A DNA stretch of 64,000 nt from Parachlamydia sp. AcF125 (GCF_018342475.1 NZ_JAEMUD010000002.1:372001-436000); one strand, 5' to 3'. Positions 9,595-19,477 are shown, counted from the stretch's first letter. The notes: a model not told the origin generated them from the sequence alone. Numbers and translations: made by a program.

Positions 9595-9894
9595 CTAGTA
9601 ATTGATATTAAATTTATTGCGTGCGAGGTCTAAAAGGGTTTCAACAGCTTGCTGAGCATCAACTCCCACTGCTGTAACAGAAATGCGGGAGCCCCGGGTT
9701 GCTGCTAACATCAAAATTCCCAAAAGAGACTTTGCATTTACCTCAGTTCCTTGATAGGTTAACCAAACATCCGCTTTGAAACCTGCTGCACACTTCACAA
9801 TTTCAGTTGAAGGGCGTGTATGAAGTCCCCGTTCATTTCGAACTACAAATATCCCCTTAGCCTTGCATCTTTCCATAGGGTTTTGTATCGACAT
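9595..9894 (-). CDS. ptsH: HPr-like phosphocarrier protein
   Basis: HPr carries phosphate from enzyme I to sugar permeases or regulatory partners. The active-site histidine is seen in RGLHTRPS, and the regulatory serine region in NAKSLLGILML, both in canonical context, so the protein should be phosphorylatable at His and possibly Ser. The start is the ATG at 9894, preceded by AGGAGG with seven bases spacing; the frame opens 21 bases earlier without such a site. No enzyme I or HPr kinase gene is adjacent, so its partner genes lie elsewhere. It is divergent from pepF across about 240 bp. Confidence 0.93.
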   Translation of the reverse strand: MSIQNPMERCKAKGIFVVRNERGLHTRPSTEIVKCAAGFKADVWLTYQGTEVNAKSLLGILMLAATRGSRISVTAVGVDAQQAVETLLDLARNKFNINY

Positions 9895-10135
9895 TCTTCC
9901 TCCTAATATTTGCAAAACAGGAAAATTTCACTTGCGGGTATATAGATAAATCGACTTAGTATTTACTTGCAAATGTTTTTTTTTTAAAGTCTCAGCATTC
10001 AAGCTTTTCCTAGTCAAAATTCCCTTAAATTCAGTATAAAAGCCTCTTAAGCTAGCCTTTTTGAAAAGTTATAAGCTTCAAGTTGAATCCTTTCTTTCAC
10101 TTTCACAACCAGTATAGCATATGGAGAATTTTATT

Positions 10136-11947
10136 ATGACTGTCAAACCCAGAAATTTAGTCGATTCGAAAGACTGTTGGAATGTAGAAGCTTTATACCC
10201 TTCTTTTCAAACTTGGCAAAACGCTTTTACCGAGACGATTGGGGAAAATCCACACCCTTCTTGGCCTGATATCGATGCTTTTAAAGGCCGCTTAGCAGAG
10301 AGCCCCCAAACCTTAAAATCCTTGCTCGATCTTCTATTTAAGCATGAAGAAAAACTTTCTAAACTCTACACCTATGCGCATTTAAGAAATGACGAAGATA
10401 TCGCACACGACCCACATAAGGCAGGATATAATAAGATTGCCGGAGTTATGCATGACTTTAATCAAGCGACTGCATGGATTGAACCTGAACTTTTATCTCA
10501 AAATGTGGAAAAACTCCATACGCTTCTCCATTCCCCTATTTTAGCTTCCTATAAGTTTTTTCTCGAAAAAATTTTAAGAAAAAAAGAGCATACCCTCTCT
10601 TCGGAAGCAGAAGCCCTCTGTGCAATGGCTGCTAAAGCTATGCAAACACCTTATAAAGCTTTCCACGCCCTTAATGATGCCGATTTTGATTTTGGAGCGG
10701 TGGCAGATAGCCAAGGGGAACAAAAACCTTTAACCCATGGAACTTATGGAATTTATTTAAGGGAGCATGATCCACTCCTCAGAAAAAATGCTTTCAATCA
10801 GTTACACGGCCAATATCTTAAATATGAAAACTCTCTTAGCGAACTCTTACAAGGAGCAGTTCAAAGCCATTTATTTCATGCCCATTCTCACCGCTATGCC
10901 ACTTGTTTAGATGCCGCCTTATTTCCAAAAAACATCGATACCCAAGTGTATAAAGCCCTGATCCAAGCGGTCAATGAAGAGCTTCCCTCTCTTCATCGTT
11001 ATATGAGTTTACGTCGTCGAATATTAGGATTAGAATCTTTGCATTTATACGACATGTACGTCCCTCTCATTAAAGAAGTGGAAATGAAAATTTCCTATCC
11101 CGAAGCAGAGGATTTGATTATCGACTCCGTAGCGCCTCTAGGCGCCGAATACCAAAATCTTTTGCGCAAAGGTTTGAAGGAAGAGCGCTGGGTTGATCGC
11201 TATGAGAATAAAAATAAAAGATCGGGGGCTTACTCAAGCGGATGCTATGGCAGCATGCCCTATATTCTCATGAATTATAGAGGTCTTTTAAATGACGCTT
11301 TTACACTTGCTCATGAAGCGGGTCATAGTATGCACAGTCTCCTTTCCCGAACTTCTCAACCTTATCACTATAGCGATTACCCCATTTTCTTAGCGGAGGT
11401 TGCTTCAACCTTTAACGAAGACCTTTTAACCCGACTACTTTTTGAACGTGCCAAGACCAAAGAAGAAAAAATCTATCTTATCAACCAAAAAATTGAAGAT
11501 ATTCGCTCTACTTTATTCCGCCAAACCATGTTTGCTGAATTTGAGCTTTTCATTCACGAGAGGGCAGAAAATAACGAGCCCTTAACCCCCGCAACCATGA
11601 AACAAGCCTATCGGAAATTAAATGAAAAATATTTTGGAAGTGAAACAGTGATCCATACTGAAGCAGAAATTGAATGGGCCCGTATTCCCCACTTTTACTA
11701 TAATTTTTATGTTTTCCAATATGCCACAGGAATCAGTGCGGCTTTGGCTTTAGCCGATAAGGTAGTGACGGAGGGAAAACCCGCGCGCGAAGCCTATTTG
11801 CAATTTTTAAAGGGTGGATCAAGCGGATATCCTATTGAAATGCTGCAAGCTGCAGGAGTCGACATGCAAACTCCTAAGCCTGTAAAATCCGCTATCCATA
11901 AATTTGACGAATACGTGAAGTTGTTGGAGCAACTTTTATTTTCTTAG
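10136..11947 (+). CDS. pepF: Oligoendopeptidase F (M3 metallopeptidase)
   Basis: Zinc endopeptidase of the M3B family that degrades peptides in the cytoplasm. The zinc-binding motif HEAGHSMHS lies near residue 393, with the third ligand region FLAEVASTFNED about 30 residues later, exactly as in PepF. The length (603 residues) is normal. I chose the ATG at 10136 because GGAG lies eight bases upstream; an in-frame ATG at 10121 overlaps that site. Its stop codon is embedded in the CIRCE operator of the downstream groES-groEL operon, so the two units are packed very tightly. Confidence 0.96.
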   Translation: MTVKPRNLVDSKDCWNVEALYPSFQTWQNAFTETIGENPHPSWPDIDAFKGRLAESPQTLKSLLDLLFKHEEKLSKLYTYAHLRNDEDIAHDPHKAGYNKIAGVMHDFNQATAWIEPELLSQNVEKLHTLLHSPILASYKFFLEKILRKKEHTLSSEAEALCAMAAKAMQTPYKAFHALNDADFDFGAVADSQGEQKPLTHGTYGIYLREHDPLLRKNAFNQLHGQYLKYENSLSELLQGAVQSHLFHAHSHRYATCLDAALFPKNIDTQVYKALIQAVNEELPSLHRYMSLRRRILGLESLHLYDMYVPLIKEVEMKISYPEAEDLIIDSVAPLGAEYQNLLRKGLKEERWVDRYENKNKRSGAYSSGCYGSMPYILMNYRGLLNDAFTLAHEAGHSMHSLLSRTSQPYHYSDYPIFLAEVASTFNEDLLTRLLFERAKTKEEKIYLINQKIEDIRSTLFRQTMFAEFELFIHERAENNEPLTPATMKQAYRKLNEKYFGSETVIHTEAEIEWARIPHFYYNFYVFQYATGISAALALADKVVTEGKPAREAYLQFLKGGSSGYPIEMLQAAGVDMQTPKPVKSAIHKFDEYVKLLEQLLFS

Positions 11948-11970
11948 CACTCAAATTAAGAATCTGCTAA
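11944..11970 (+). promoter_or_regulatory. CIRCE operator (HrcA binding site) for groES-groEL
   Basis: TTAGCACTC at 11944-11952, nine bases, then ATCTGCTAA at 11962-11970. The left arm is a perfect match to the CIRCE consensus (TTAGCACTC-N9-GAGTGCTAA); the right arm matches in six of nine positions. Its position upstream of groES fits heat-shock repression by HrcA, as known in other chlamydiae. It overlaps the pepF stop codon. Confidence 0.8.
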
Positions 11971-11976
11971 AAAGGC

Positions 11977-12006
11977 TTGCAAAAAAATTGCGTGGAGAGA
12001 TATATC
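11977..12006 (+). promoter_or_regulatory. Candidate sigma-66/70 promoter of groES
   Basis: TTGCAA at 11977-11982 and TATATC at 12001-12006 are separated by 18 bases and lie just downstream of the CIRCE operator. Resemblance to consensus and position support it; no mapped start site is available. Confidence 0.45.
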
Positions 12007-12024
12007 TTTTGATTTCTATAGGCC

Positions 12025-12041
12025 TGCAAGCCTTGCTTGCA
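12025..12041 (+). other. Stem-loop in the groES leader
   Basis: TGCAAG and CTTGCA form a perfect 6-bp stem around CCTTG, in the probable 5' untranslated region and about 30 bases before the groES start. It could affect mRNA stability; the role is unknown. Confidence 0.35.
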
Positions 12042-12072
12042 AGATGTAAACATTAAAATAAGGAGAAACCCT

Positions 12073-12402
12073 ATGGCTCAAGCAGAAGAATTGAAAGCGA
12101 CTCAAGGTAAAAATACCCTTAAGCCGCTCGGCAATCGTGTTTTAGTTCGTCGCCTAGAAACAGAAGAAAAGCTTAAAGGCGGAATCATTCTTCCTGACAC
12201 TGCAAAGAAAAAACAAGAACAAGCAGAAGTCATTGCCGTTGGAACAGGAAAAAAAGATAAAAATGGCAAGCTCATCCCCTCTCCTGTAAAAGTGGGGGAT
12301 ATTGTTCTGATGGAAAAATACTCGGGTCAAGAAGTGACTCTTGGCGATCAAGAATACGTCATCGTGCGTGGAGATGACTTGATAGCTATCATCCAGCAAT
12401 AA
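12073..12402 (+). CDS. groES: Co-chaperonin GroES (Hsp10)
   Basis: Forms the heptameric lid of the GroEL folding chamber. Recognised from LKPLGNRVLVRRLETEEKLKGGIILP (start of the GroES beta-barrel with the mobile loop) and the C-terminal block KYSGQEVTLGDQEYVIVRGDDLIAII. The true start is the ATG at 12073, with AAGGAG eight bases upstream; the frame opens earlier at 12037 without a site. It is 38 bp upstream of groEL and under the CIRCE operator, so the pair forms a heat-inducible operon. Confidence 0.97.
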   Translation: MAQAEELKATQGKNTLKPLGNRVLVRRLETEEKLKGGIILPDTAKKKQEQAEVIAVGTGKKDKNGKLIPSPVKVGDIVLMEKYSGQEVTLGDQEYVIVRGDDLIAIIQQ

Positions 12403-12428
12403 GAGACAACTACTATAAAGATCTTTAA

Positions 12429-14063
<1,635 letters not shown>

Positions 14064-14089
14064 TCCACTCCCCTAGCAGTCTAACAATG

Positions 14090-14113
14090 AAGAGCCCGGA
14101 AAACGGGCTCTTT
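14090..14113 (+). terminator. Rho-independent terminator of groES-groEL
   Basis: AAGAGCCCG pairs with CGGGCTCTT around a GAAAA loop, followed by TTC. It lies 26 bases after the groEL stop codon: a strong G/C stem in the expected place. Confidence 0.88.
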
Positions 14114-14265
14114 TCACTAGCTCCCTTTCCCTTTTTTTTTACACTTTGTAGGATTGCCCCACGATTTTTTATCTTGCTCTTTTTAACATACTCAAAACCG
14201 AGGAACAGAAAGCAAGGTAAAAAAAGAAGAAATAAAGGCAAGAAAGATAAGCAAAAGAGCTTTAT

Positions 14266-15018
14266 TTATTTGAGTTCAATATAAAAGTAAGGCTGTTGGT
14301 CAACTTGAACCTTAAGGATTGCTTGCTCAATTAGAGCTTGCCAGCTAGCCGCTCCCCCTTTTTTAACTTCTTTAGCCATGCAGTGTACCCAAGCATTCGT
14401 AAATAGGCCTCCGTCCACTGTACACCAGGCAAACTCTCCCGTCTTTGCACCTGCAAGTAAAATTTTTCCTCGACACTCGCAAAACAAGGCGGAATAAGCG
14501 TCGAGGATTGTTGCAAGGTTTTCCATACTCATACTTCTCGCCACTAAAGGGGGAGCGAACAAATCAGGAATGATATTGTTGCAAACATCCGCGAAGACGA
14601 TCAGCAAGCGGGAATGTTTGTTTTCAAGGGTCCTGACAATTAAATCAAAATCAGCTCCGTTATTTTCATATGTCACATAAAGATTAGGCCAAGGGCTTTC
14701 TTTCCTTTTTGTCCGATAACCGTGCCCGGAAAAATAGAATAAAATCACATCGTCCTCCCCCACTGAGAGGTTCTGGATAGTGGATAATATCTCTGAGGAG
14801 GTGATTTTTTCTCCTATCATTAGATACTTGCGCATAGGAAGATTAGCAAACAGAGAAATTTTGGAAATCTCCGCTTCTATTTTTTTTAAGTCCATTTTAA
14901 CAGACTGGCTAATATTTGCTGCAATCGTATCCGCCACTATAATCGCATGCAAATCCCCCGCTTCTGCGCAGGTCTTAAAAATTAAAGCTAAAATAATAAA
15001 AATAGGAGCTATACGCAT
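14266..15018 (-). CDS. Secreted caspase-like (C14 peptidase fold) protein
   Basis: A caspase/metacaspase p20-like protein. The catalytic dyad is visible: His99 in FYFSGHGYR and Cys146 in VFADVCNN, each at the end of a hydrophobic strand as in the C14 fold. A second typical block, GGLFTNAW, follows near residue 203 and matches the GGxFTxAL region of bacterial caspase-like proteins. An N-terminal hydrophobic segment ending CAEA predicts Sec export. The usual DxCHSG context is altered (DVCNN, no HSG), so substrate preference may differ. It is divergent from the unknown gene at 15309. A secreted protease in an intracellular bacterium could act on the host, but that is inference. Confidence 0.8.
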   Translation of the reverse strand: MRIAPIFIILALIFKTCAEAGDLHAIIVADTIAANISQSVKMDLKKIEAEISKISLFANLPMRKYLMIGEKITSSEILSTIQNLSVGEDDVILFYFSGHGYRTKRKESPWPNLYVTYENNGADFDLIVRTLENKHSRLLIVFADVCNNIIPDLFAPPLVARSMSMENLATILDAYSALFCECRGKILLAGAKTGEFAWCTVDGGLFTNAWVHCMAKEVKKGGAASWQALIEQAILKVQVDQQPYFYIELK

Positions 15019-15308
15019 AAGGTCTTCTTTTACTCCGCTGTTGGGAAAGGGGCAACTCAGCTTTTCCTGTTTTGAAGGGAAAAAACGGTCTCAAACTAAG
15101 CTACCTTCAATTCAAATTTTTATCCTCAGATCCTCAGCTTTTCTCTTAAATAAAAAAGCTTTGTTTCCAACTATACGCTCATTATCTATAGGGGTCTAAA
15201 AACTATAAGCTTACCCATTGTATACTAAAACATTCTTTACTTCAAAATTTACTTAAGCTTATCATTAAAATAAAAAATACAACAACTTGTAAACATAAGG
15301 AGCCCCTT

Positions 15309-16379
15309 ATGGTTGACCGAATTAACGAAGGGTGGCAAAGATACAATCCTACTTTTGAGCCTAATAGGGCAACTCTTATGCGAGAAAATCCTCTTTATAA
15401 GGCTAAATCCTTTCGAGGAGGGCTCCATGCAAAAGATCCGGAAATCTCAGCGGTTGGAAAAAACTCTATCCACGACACACCCAGCGCTCCTAAAGATTTA
15501 TCCCTCTGGGCCAAATTCAAACTTAAAGCCCAGATTTTTTTTTCCTCCCCCTCTTCGATCTCTGCCAGAATGATAAATTATACGCAAAAACGGCAGTTCT
15601 TTTCTTTTGTAAAAAGCCAAAGGGCCGAAGATCTTCAAAGTACGCGGAAAGGCTTTCAAGTAAATTCTTCAAAACTGACAGTTATAGAAAGTGCAGAAGC
15701 GTTAGCTTCTCTTGCCGAAAACCTACAAGGAATTAAGCATGCAAACGAGATGGTGGAAGTTGCCTTTGAAGGACTGCCCACCCTCCATTTACCTCAGCAA
15801 TTCCAAAAAGATTTCCCGCGGATGAACGCCTTTAGTGTGGGAGAAAATACCTTTAAAATTGCTTATCAAAACGGCAAAGACCGCCACTCTACCATGGTAG
15901 AAGCCGATGAAACGATGTTGCAATATCTCGATAATAATAAAACCTTGCAAACTAATGTGCAAAATCTCATGACTCAATCTATGCTTGTAGAGCCTACAGC
16001 CTATGTTTCAGAGCATGGCAAGTATATTGCAAATGGCTCCAATTTTCCCCAACATTTTAGCATTCAAGTAAAAGACAACAACCTCCATATTACTATTATC
16101 AAAGGGTTTAAACTTTATCATCCAGACAATATAGAACAAATTGTCGGATACAGAGCTGTAAAAAGAGAGATTGTTATACCAAAAGATGCTTTAAAAGAAG
16201 AAATTCCTCAGAAATCTTTGGCCTCTGAGGCAAAAACAGCAGATGAGCTAATTTCTGGGGCTAAAGTCATAGATACCTATACACCGGTTCTCAAGTTCAA
16301 GAACTCGCCTTCTGAAACCACCGTGACCCATGCTTTGTATGCCCAGCTTGGCTTTCACCCAACAAGCGCGACAACCTAG
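15309..16379 (+). CDS. Hypothetical protein, candidate effector
   Basis: A 356-residue protein that I do not recognise. It has no signal peptide or clear membrane segment. The N-terminus is polar and low in acidic residues, the middle contains a helical stretch with RAEDLQSTRKGFQ, and the C-terminal third reads as mixed alpha/beta. The gene has a strong ribosome-binding site (AAGGAG) and stands alone between the divergent caspase-like gene and tRNA-Asn in an accessory region. A type III effector is possible from context, but nothing in the sequence proves it. Confidence 0.7.
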   Translation: MVDRINEGWQRYNPTFEPNRATLMRENPLYKAKSFRGGLHAKDPEISAVGKNSIHDTPSAPKDLSLWAKFKLKAQIFFSSPSSISARMINYTQKRQFFSFVKSQRAEDLQSTRKGFQVNSSKLTVIESAEALASLAENLQGIKHANEMVEVAFEGLPTLHLPQQFQKDFPRMNAFSVGENTFKIAYQNGKDRHSTMVEADETMLQYLDNNKTLQTNVQNLMTQSMLVEPTAYVSEHGKYIANGSNFPQHFSIQVKDNNLHITIIKGFKLYHPDNIEQIVGYRAVKREIVIPKDALKEEIPQKSLASEAKTADELISGAKVIDTYTPVLKFKNSPSETTVTHALYAQLGFHPTSATT

Positions 16380-16430
16380 AATGCTAAAAACCGCTTCACA
16401 AGCTATTCAAAAGCATCCCATGCAAAAAAA

Positions 16431-16459
16431 TGAAAAAAAATGCAAATCTCTTTGCATTA
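16431..16459 (-). terminator. Minus-strand intrinsic terminator between the hypothetical gene and tRNA-Asn
   Basis: Read on the minus strand: AATGCAAA-GAGA-TTTGCATT followed by a run of T. The T-run is on the minus side only, so it would stop transcripts coming from the recombinase remnant and running antisense through the tRNA. Confidence 0.6.
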
Positions 16460-16497
16460 AAATATCCAATTTCATAAGATTATGACTTCTTAAATGA

Positions 16498-16569
16498 TCC
16501 GGATTAGCTCAGCGGTAGAGCAGTGGACTGTTAATCCATTGGTCGTAAGTTCGAATCTTACATCCGGAG
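16498..16569 (+). tRNA. tRNA-Asn (anticodon GTT)
   Basis: Cloverleaf read by eye: acceptor TCCGGAT pairs with ATCCGGA, D-arm GCTC...GAGC, anticodon loop CTGTTAA with GTT, and T-loop TTCGAAT inside GTAAG/CTTAC. The 3' CCA is not encoded. A decayed recombinase abuts its 3' end. Confidence 0.95.
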
Positions 16570-17001
16570 ATTCGCTGATTGATGTGATACTGCTATGAGC
16601 ACACAAAATGGCTCACGCAGTGTTACAAACAGCTTTTTCCCATCCAATTTCAAGTTAGAAAAGACAAAAATCAATCATCGCTGTGTTTCAGGCAATTTCG
16701 AACTCGTGAAGATTTCTTTCGCTCCCTTCGCCCAATCTAATACTGTCTTCGCTGTGATCAGCAGGCATGTATCGCCTGTGTTGACATAAGCCTTCATTTC
16801 TGGCGTAATCTCTTGTTGTCGTTTTTTATACTCCCCAAGCTTTTGCTGATAGGCCTCTGAATCCATAGCTCCATCCAAATACATATCAATGAGTTTGGAT
16901 AAACGATTTTGAATGTGGCCTAGCCCTTTTCGTAGAGTCTCTGGGGAATGTAAAAAAAGCTTTCCTAACATGGGCAAACCGCCTATGAAGTATAACTTCA
17001 C
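16558..17001 (-). pseudogene. Serine recombinase C-terminal remnant
   Basis: The frame from 17001 to 16675 encodes a helical segment typical of the C-terminus of large serine site-specific recombinases (RLSKLIDMYLDGAMDSEAY, then KKRQQEI). After an in-frame TGA at 16675 the same frame continues with SNLKLDGKKLFVTLREPF, which matches the final strand region of such recombinases, and ends inside the 3' end of tRNA-Asn. The catalytic N-terminal domain and the zinc ribbon are missing. It is therefore a truncated, stop-interrupted relic of a mobile-element integrase, and its contact with a tRNA gene fits a former integration site. Confidence 0.75.
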
Positions 17002-17137
17002 AACTGACTATATCGGCGATAGGCCTTTCCCTCTTTTGGCCCAAATTTTTCCCTTAAAATTTAAGGCTTAGCTAAGCTGGCAAAAAGCTCAAAAAGATTT
17101 CTAAACTTTTAAATATCTTGTATTTATGCTTAGTGAA

Positions 17138-17212
17138 AGGTTGGGTGCTGCTTAGTTGCAAATAAAATTATCAATCTGTTGGTCGCTAATTTAATTCAAA
17201 TCTAGTATTCGT
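17138..17212 (+). pseudogene. Possible decayed tRNA-Asn copy
   Basis: The stretch around AATCTGTTGGTCG (17174-17186), followed by TTCAAATCT, resembles the anticodon-variable-T-arm portion of the intact tRNA-Asn (AATCCATTGGTCG, then TTCGAATCT) with small insertions, and a GCTTAG lies upstream where the D-arm GCTCAG would be. No complete cloverleaf can form. If real, it is the second boundary of the region that holds the recombinase relic. The match is short and degenerate. Confidence 0.3.
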
Positions 17213-17391
17213 AGTTTTTTTTGGCGGGCAATTTCAAATTCAATGCTAGACCTAAGAGGCTATGAAAAGTGGGCAGGCACAGACTCTTAAATGACCCTCA
17301 CTAGTCCCGCCAGCGGAAGTGCGTGCCATATGAGGGAATTTCTCCTTCATCTTTGCATTATTAAATTAATTTTAATTTGAGGAATCTCGCC

Positions 17392-17856
17392 TTGATAAAA
17401 ATACAACACTTAAAAATATTTGTTCTAGCAGTAATCGCAGCTTTTTTCTCCCTGGTTACCCTCAATAACATCGTAGATTATGAAACCAACCATTGGTGCG
17501 TTCAAAGCACTCTAGCGATGGAAAGCGTCCAAGCCTCCAATGTAGTGTGGCGAGCCATTCAGTCACCTTGGGTTATCACCTCGGCTTACATCCTTATTAT
17601 CCTCGTTGAAGCCACTATAGCCTTGCTCTGCTGGCTTTCGGTTATTTTGATGTTGTTAAAACGCGGTGGAAAACGGTTGGGACTGTTAAGCCTAACACTT
17701 GCTTTTGGACTATTTATGTTGGGATTTGTCGTTATCGCTGGAGAATGGTTTTATATGTGGCAACACTCCGCCTTAGCAGACATGCAGCAAAAAGCAGCTG
17801 TCTTTGCCGTAGTTATGTTAAATAGCATGCTTTTTGTCGCATACGAGGAACCTTAA
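17392..17856 (+). CDS. DUF2165-family small integral membrane protein
   Basis: Predicted inner-membrane protein with four hydrophobic segments (around residues 8-25, 63-80, 85-110 and 125-150). Diagnostic DUF2165 features are the pattern LNNIVDYETNHWCVQSTLAM after the first segment and GEWFYMWQ before the last. The function of this family is unknown. I start at the TTG at 17392, with GAGGA eight bases upstream; the frame also opens at a TTG 15 bases earlier, which would overlap the binding site. It stands alone between the recombinase relic and a long non-coding gap, consistent with horizontal acquisition. Confidence 0.82.
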   Translation: MIKIQHLKIFVLAVIAAFFSLVTLNNIVDYETNHWCVQSTLAMESVQASNVVWRAIQSPWVITSAYILIILVEATIALLCWLSVILMLLKRGGKRLGLLSLTLAFGLFMLGFVVIAGEWFYMWQHSALADMQQKAAVFAVVMLNSMLFVAYEEP

Positions 17857-18315
17857 AGGTAGAAAAAGTCGAAGACATTTGAATAGGCACTTCATTCATT
17901 TTTATTACTTTTGTTTCAGCTGGTCATCAAAGATTTTAACCCTTCTCCTTTTAGTTAAGAGCAGTTTTTTTATTTGACTAAACCTTCTTTTCTCCCTTGC
18001 TTATCACCCAAAAGGGAAAAACTAGATCATACGTAGCGAAATAGTTTTCAAAGAAAAGATGGCATCTTTTTTTTAAAAGCCTCAATCTTGAATTTAAGGT
18101 TTATTAACATCCAGGAAAAGGCAAACCTAAGCTAGAAGCCATTCTAAGGCTTTTTAATCTTAGGATTTTTTTAAAATGAAGAATAGCCCAAATTTCTACC
18201 CATAAATCCCCTATTCGAGCTATGTTAAATGGTGCAGTTACGGGAGGGCAATTTTTTGGCTTTTAGAGTTCCCTAACCGGTAGCCGTTGTGGTCCCCTGT
18301 TCTTAAGAGGAAAAA
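17857..18315. other. 459-bp AT-rich gap, nothing recognised
   Basis: No open frame, tRNA or convincing hairpin. The last 30 bases contain AGAGGAAAAA before the MazG-like start, which is its ribosome-binding region. The rest may be decayed sequence. Confidence 0.5.
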
Positions 18316-18705
18316 ATGCCTGAAGCTTCGCAGAATAATGACTTATTTAAACTTGTTGAAAAATTTGAAACAAATGCTCAGAATTTCGGATTTTATTGGG
18401 AACATATCGACCAATTAATTGAACAAATTCACAGTGAATGCCTTGAGGTTCAAGAAGCATGGCAGCAAAAGGATAGAGCTCATTTACAAGAAGAGATCGG
18501 AGATCTGATACAAGCCTCTATCTGCCTTGCGGTCTTTTGCCATTTTGACCCGCATGATACTTTGTTAAAAAGTGTGGAAAAATTTCAAAAAAGATACGCA
18601 GCTATGGTTGCGTTGGTTAAGAATGATGGCTACGTTAACTTGCAAAACCAACCCATGGAAGTTCTGATGCAATACTGGAATAAAGCTAAAAAAGAAAGCC
18701 TTTAA
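18316..18705 (+). CDS. MazG-like nucleotide pyrophosphohydrolase domain protein
   Basis: A 129-residue, all-helical protein of the all-alpha NTP pyrophosphohydrolase superfamily, whose members hydrolyse (d)NTPs to monophosphates. Metal-binding acids appear as HSECLEVQEAW (the ExxE pattern) and EEIGDLIQA (the second E/D pair), separated by the correct short helix. It is a single domain, about half the length of the MazG at 44287, and closer to the short MazG-like form. It is monocistronic. Substrate is unknown; sanitation of abnormal nucleotides is inferred from the superfamily. Confidence 0.85.
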   Translation: MPEASQNNDLFKLVEKFETNAQNFGFYWEHIDQLIEQIHSECLEVQEAWQQKDRAHLQEEIGDLIQASICLAVFCHFDPHDTLLKSVEKFQKRYAAMVALVKNDGYVNLQNQPMEVLMQYWNKAKKESL

Positions 18706-18956
18706 AAAAAGCCCAAGTGCATTTAAATAGGTTTACTTCGCTCACACTCGATTAAGGTTTCTGAGGCTTGCCCTTTTAACATCCTCTCGATTCACAATGC
18801 GCGACCTTTACAGAAAGCTGTTTCCTTTTTCTCCTGCTTTTGAAGAACCTTAGGCGCGCACTGTAATGAGCTAGCGCAATGCTAACAATAGCTTGGCAAG
18901 CTTTTGCCTCTCAAAGGGTTTAAATAAGCTTATCAACCGACAGGTAAAGAGATTGA

Positions 18957-18983
18957 GGGGCCTAGCCTCATTCTAGGCCCTTT
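18957..18983. terminator. Bidirectional hairpin between mazG-like and His-rich genes
   Basis: GGGCCTAG (18958-18965) pairs with CTAGGCCC (18973-18980) around a 7-base loop, with TTTAATTCTTTT on the plus side. It lies ten bases past the stop of the His-rich gene on the minus strand and downstream of the MazG-like gene on the plus strand. Confidence 0.7.
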
Positions 18984-18990
18984 AATTCTT

Positions 18991-19347
18991 TTATTTCTTA
19001 TCAAAAAAGGAAGAAAACTTTTCTCTATATTCATGGACTGTCGCATTAGTAGCAATTTTATGTTTCCAGCGGTCGTGATTTGTTTGAGAAACCATTTTAG
19101 CTAACTCTTCAAGATTAGAACCGTCAGTGGATAAGATTTGTTCTTTAATTTTATCTTTCAAAATTTCCATCCATGCTTCATCTGCCATTTCCAATAATTG
19201 GTGCGCAAAATCTTTTTCGACCACAGCATGGTGGTGATGCTCACAGCACTCATGTTCACCGTGAGGATGATGATGATGGTGGTGGTGATTATCTCCACAG
19301 CCACATGAACCACAGCAATGATCTTGATGATTGTGATGGTGAGACAT
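18991..19347 (-). CDS. His/Cys-rich N-terminal metal-binding protein
   Basis: The first 42 residues hold about 19 His and six Cys, with blocks such as CCGSCGCGDNHHHHHHH and HECCEHHHH, then a predicted helical C-terminal domain of about 75 residues (EEAWMEILKDKIKEQI-like region, LEELAKMVSQTNHDRWKHKI). The N-terminus should bind soft or borderline metals (Ni, Zn, Cu) by composition. It resembles the histidine stretches of metallochaperones, but I see no HypB- or SlyD-type catalytic domain. The gene has a good ribosome-binding site (GGAGGG) and ends at a hairpin. A role in metal storage, delivery or buffering is inferred from composition only. Confidence 0.8.
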   Translation of the reverse strand: MSHHHNHQDHCCGSCGCGDNHHHHHHHPHGEHECCEHHHHAVVEKDFAHQLLEMADEAWMEILKDKIKEQILSTDGSNLEELAKMVSQTNHDRWKHKIATNATVHEYREKFSSFFDKK

Positions 19348-19477
19348 TTTTCCCTCCTATAAAACGAGTTTAATAAAGTGAATAAGTTTAATTGTTTGAT
19401 AACAGACCAAAGCACGAAAATCAAGAAAAGTTTCTCTCTTTTGCTTTAAACTTTTTCTGCCTTGGTTTAATTTCTAA

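Noticed and set aside
14087-14284. 65-codon frame after groEL
   Set aside because: It covers the groEL terminator and overlaps the end of the caspase-like gene on the opposite strand; Lys/Arg-rich nonsense composition.
18220-18300. G/C-rich patch before the MazG-like gene as a possible small RNA
   Set aside because: No stable stem pattern or terminator recognised; would need expression data.
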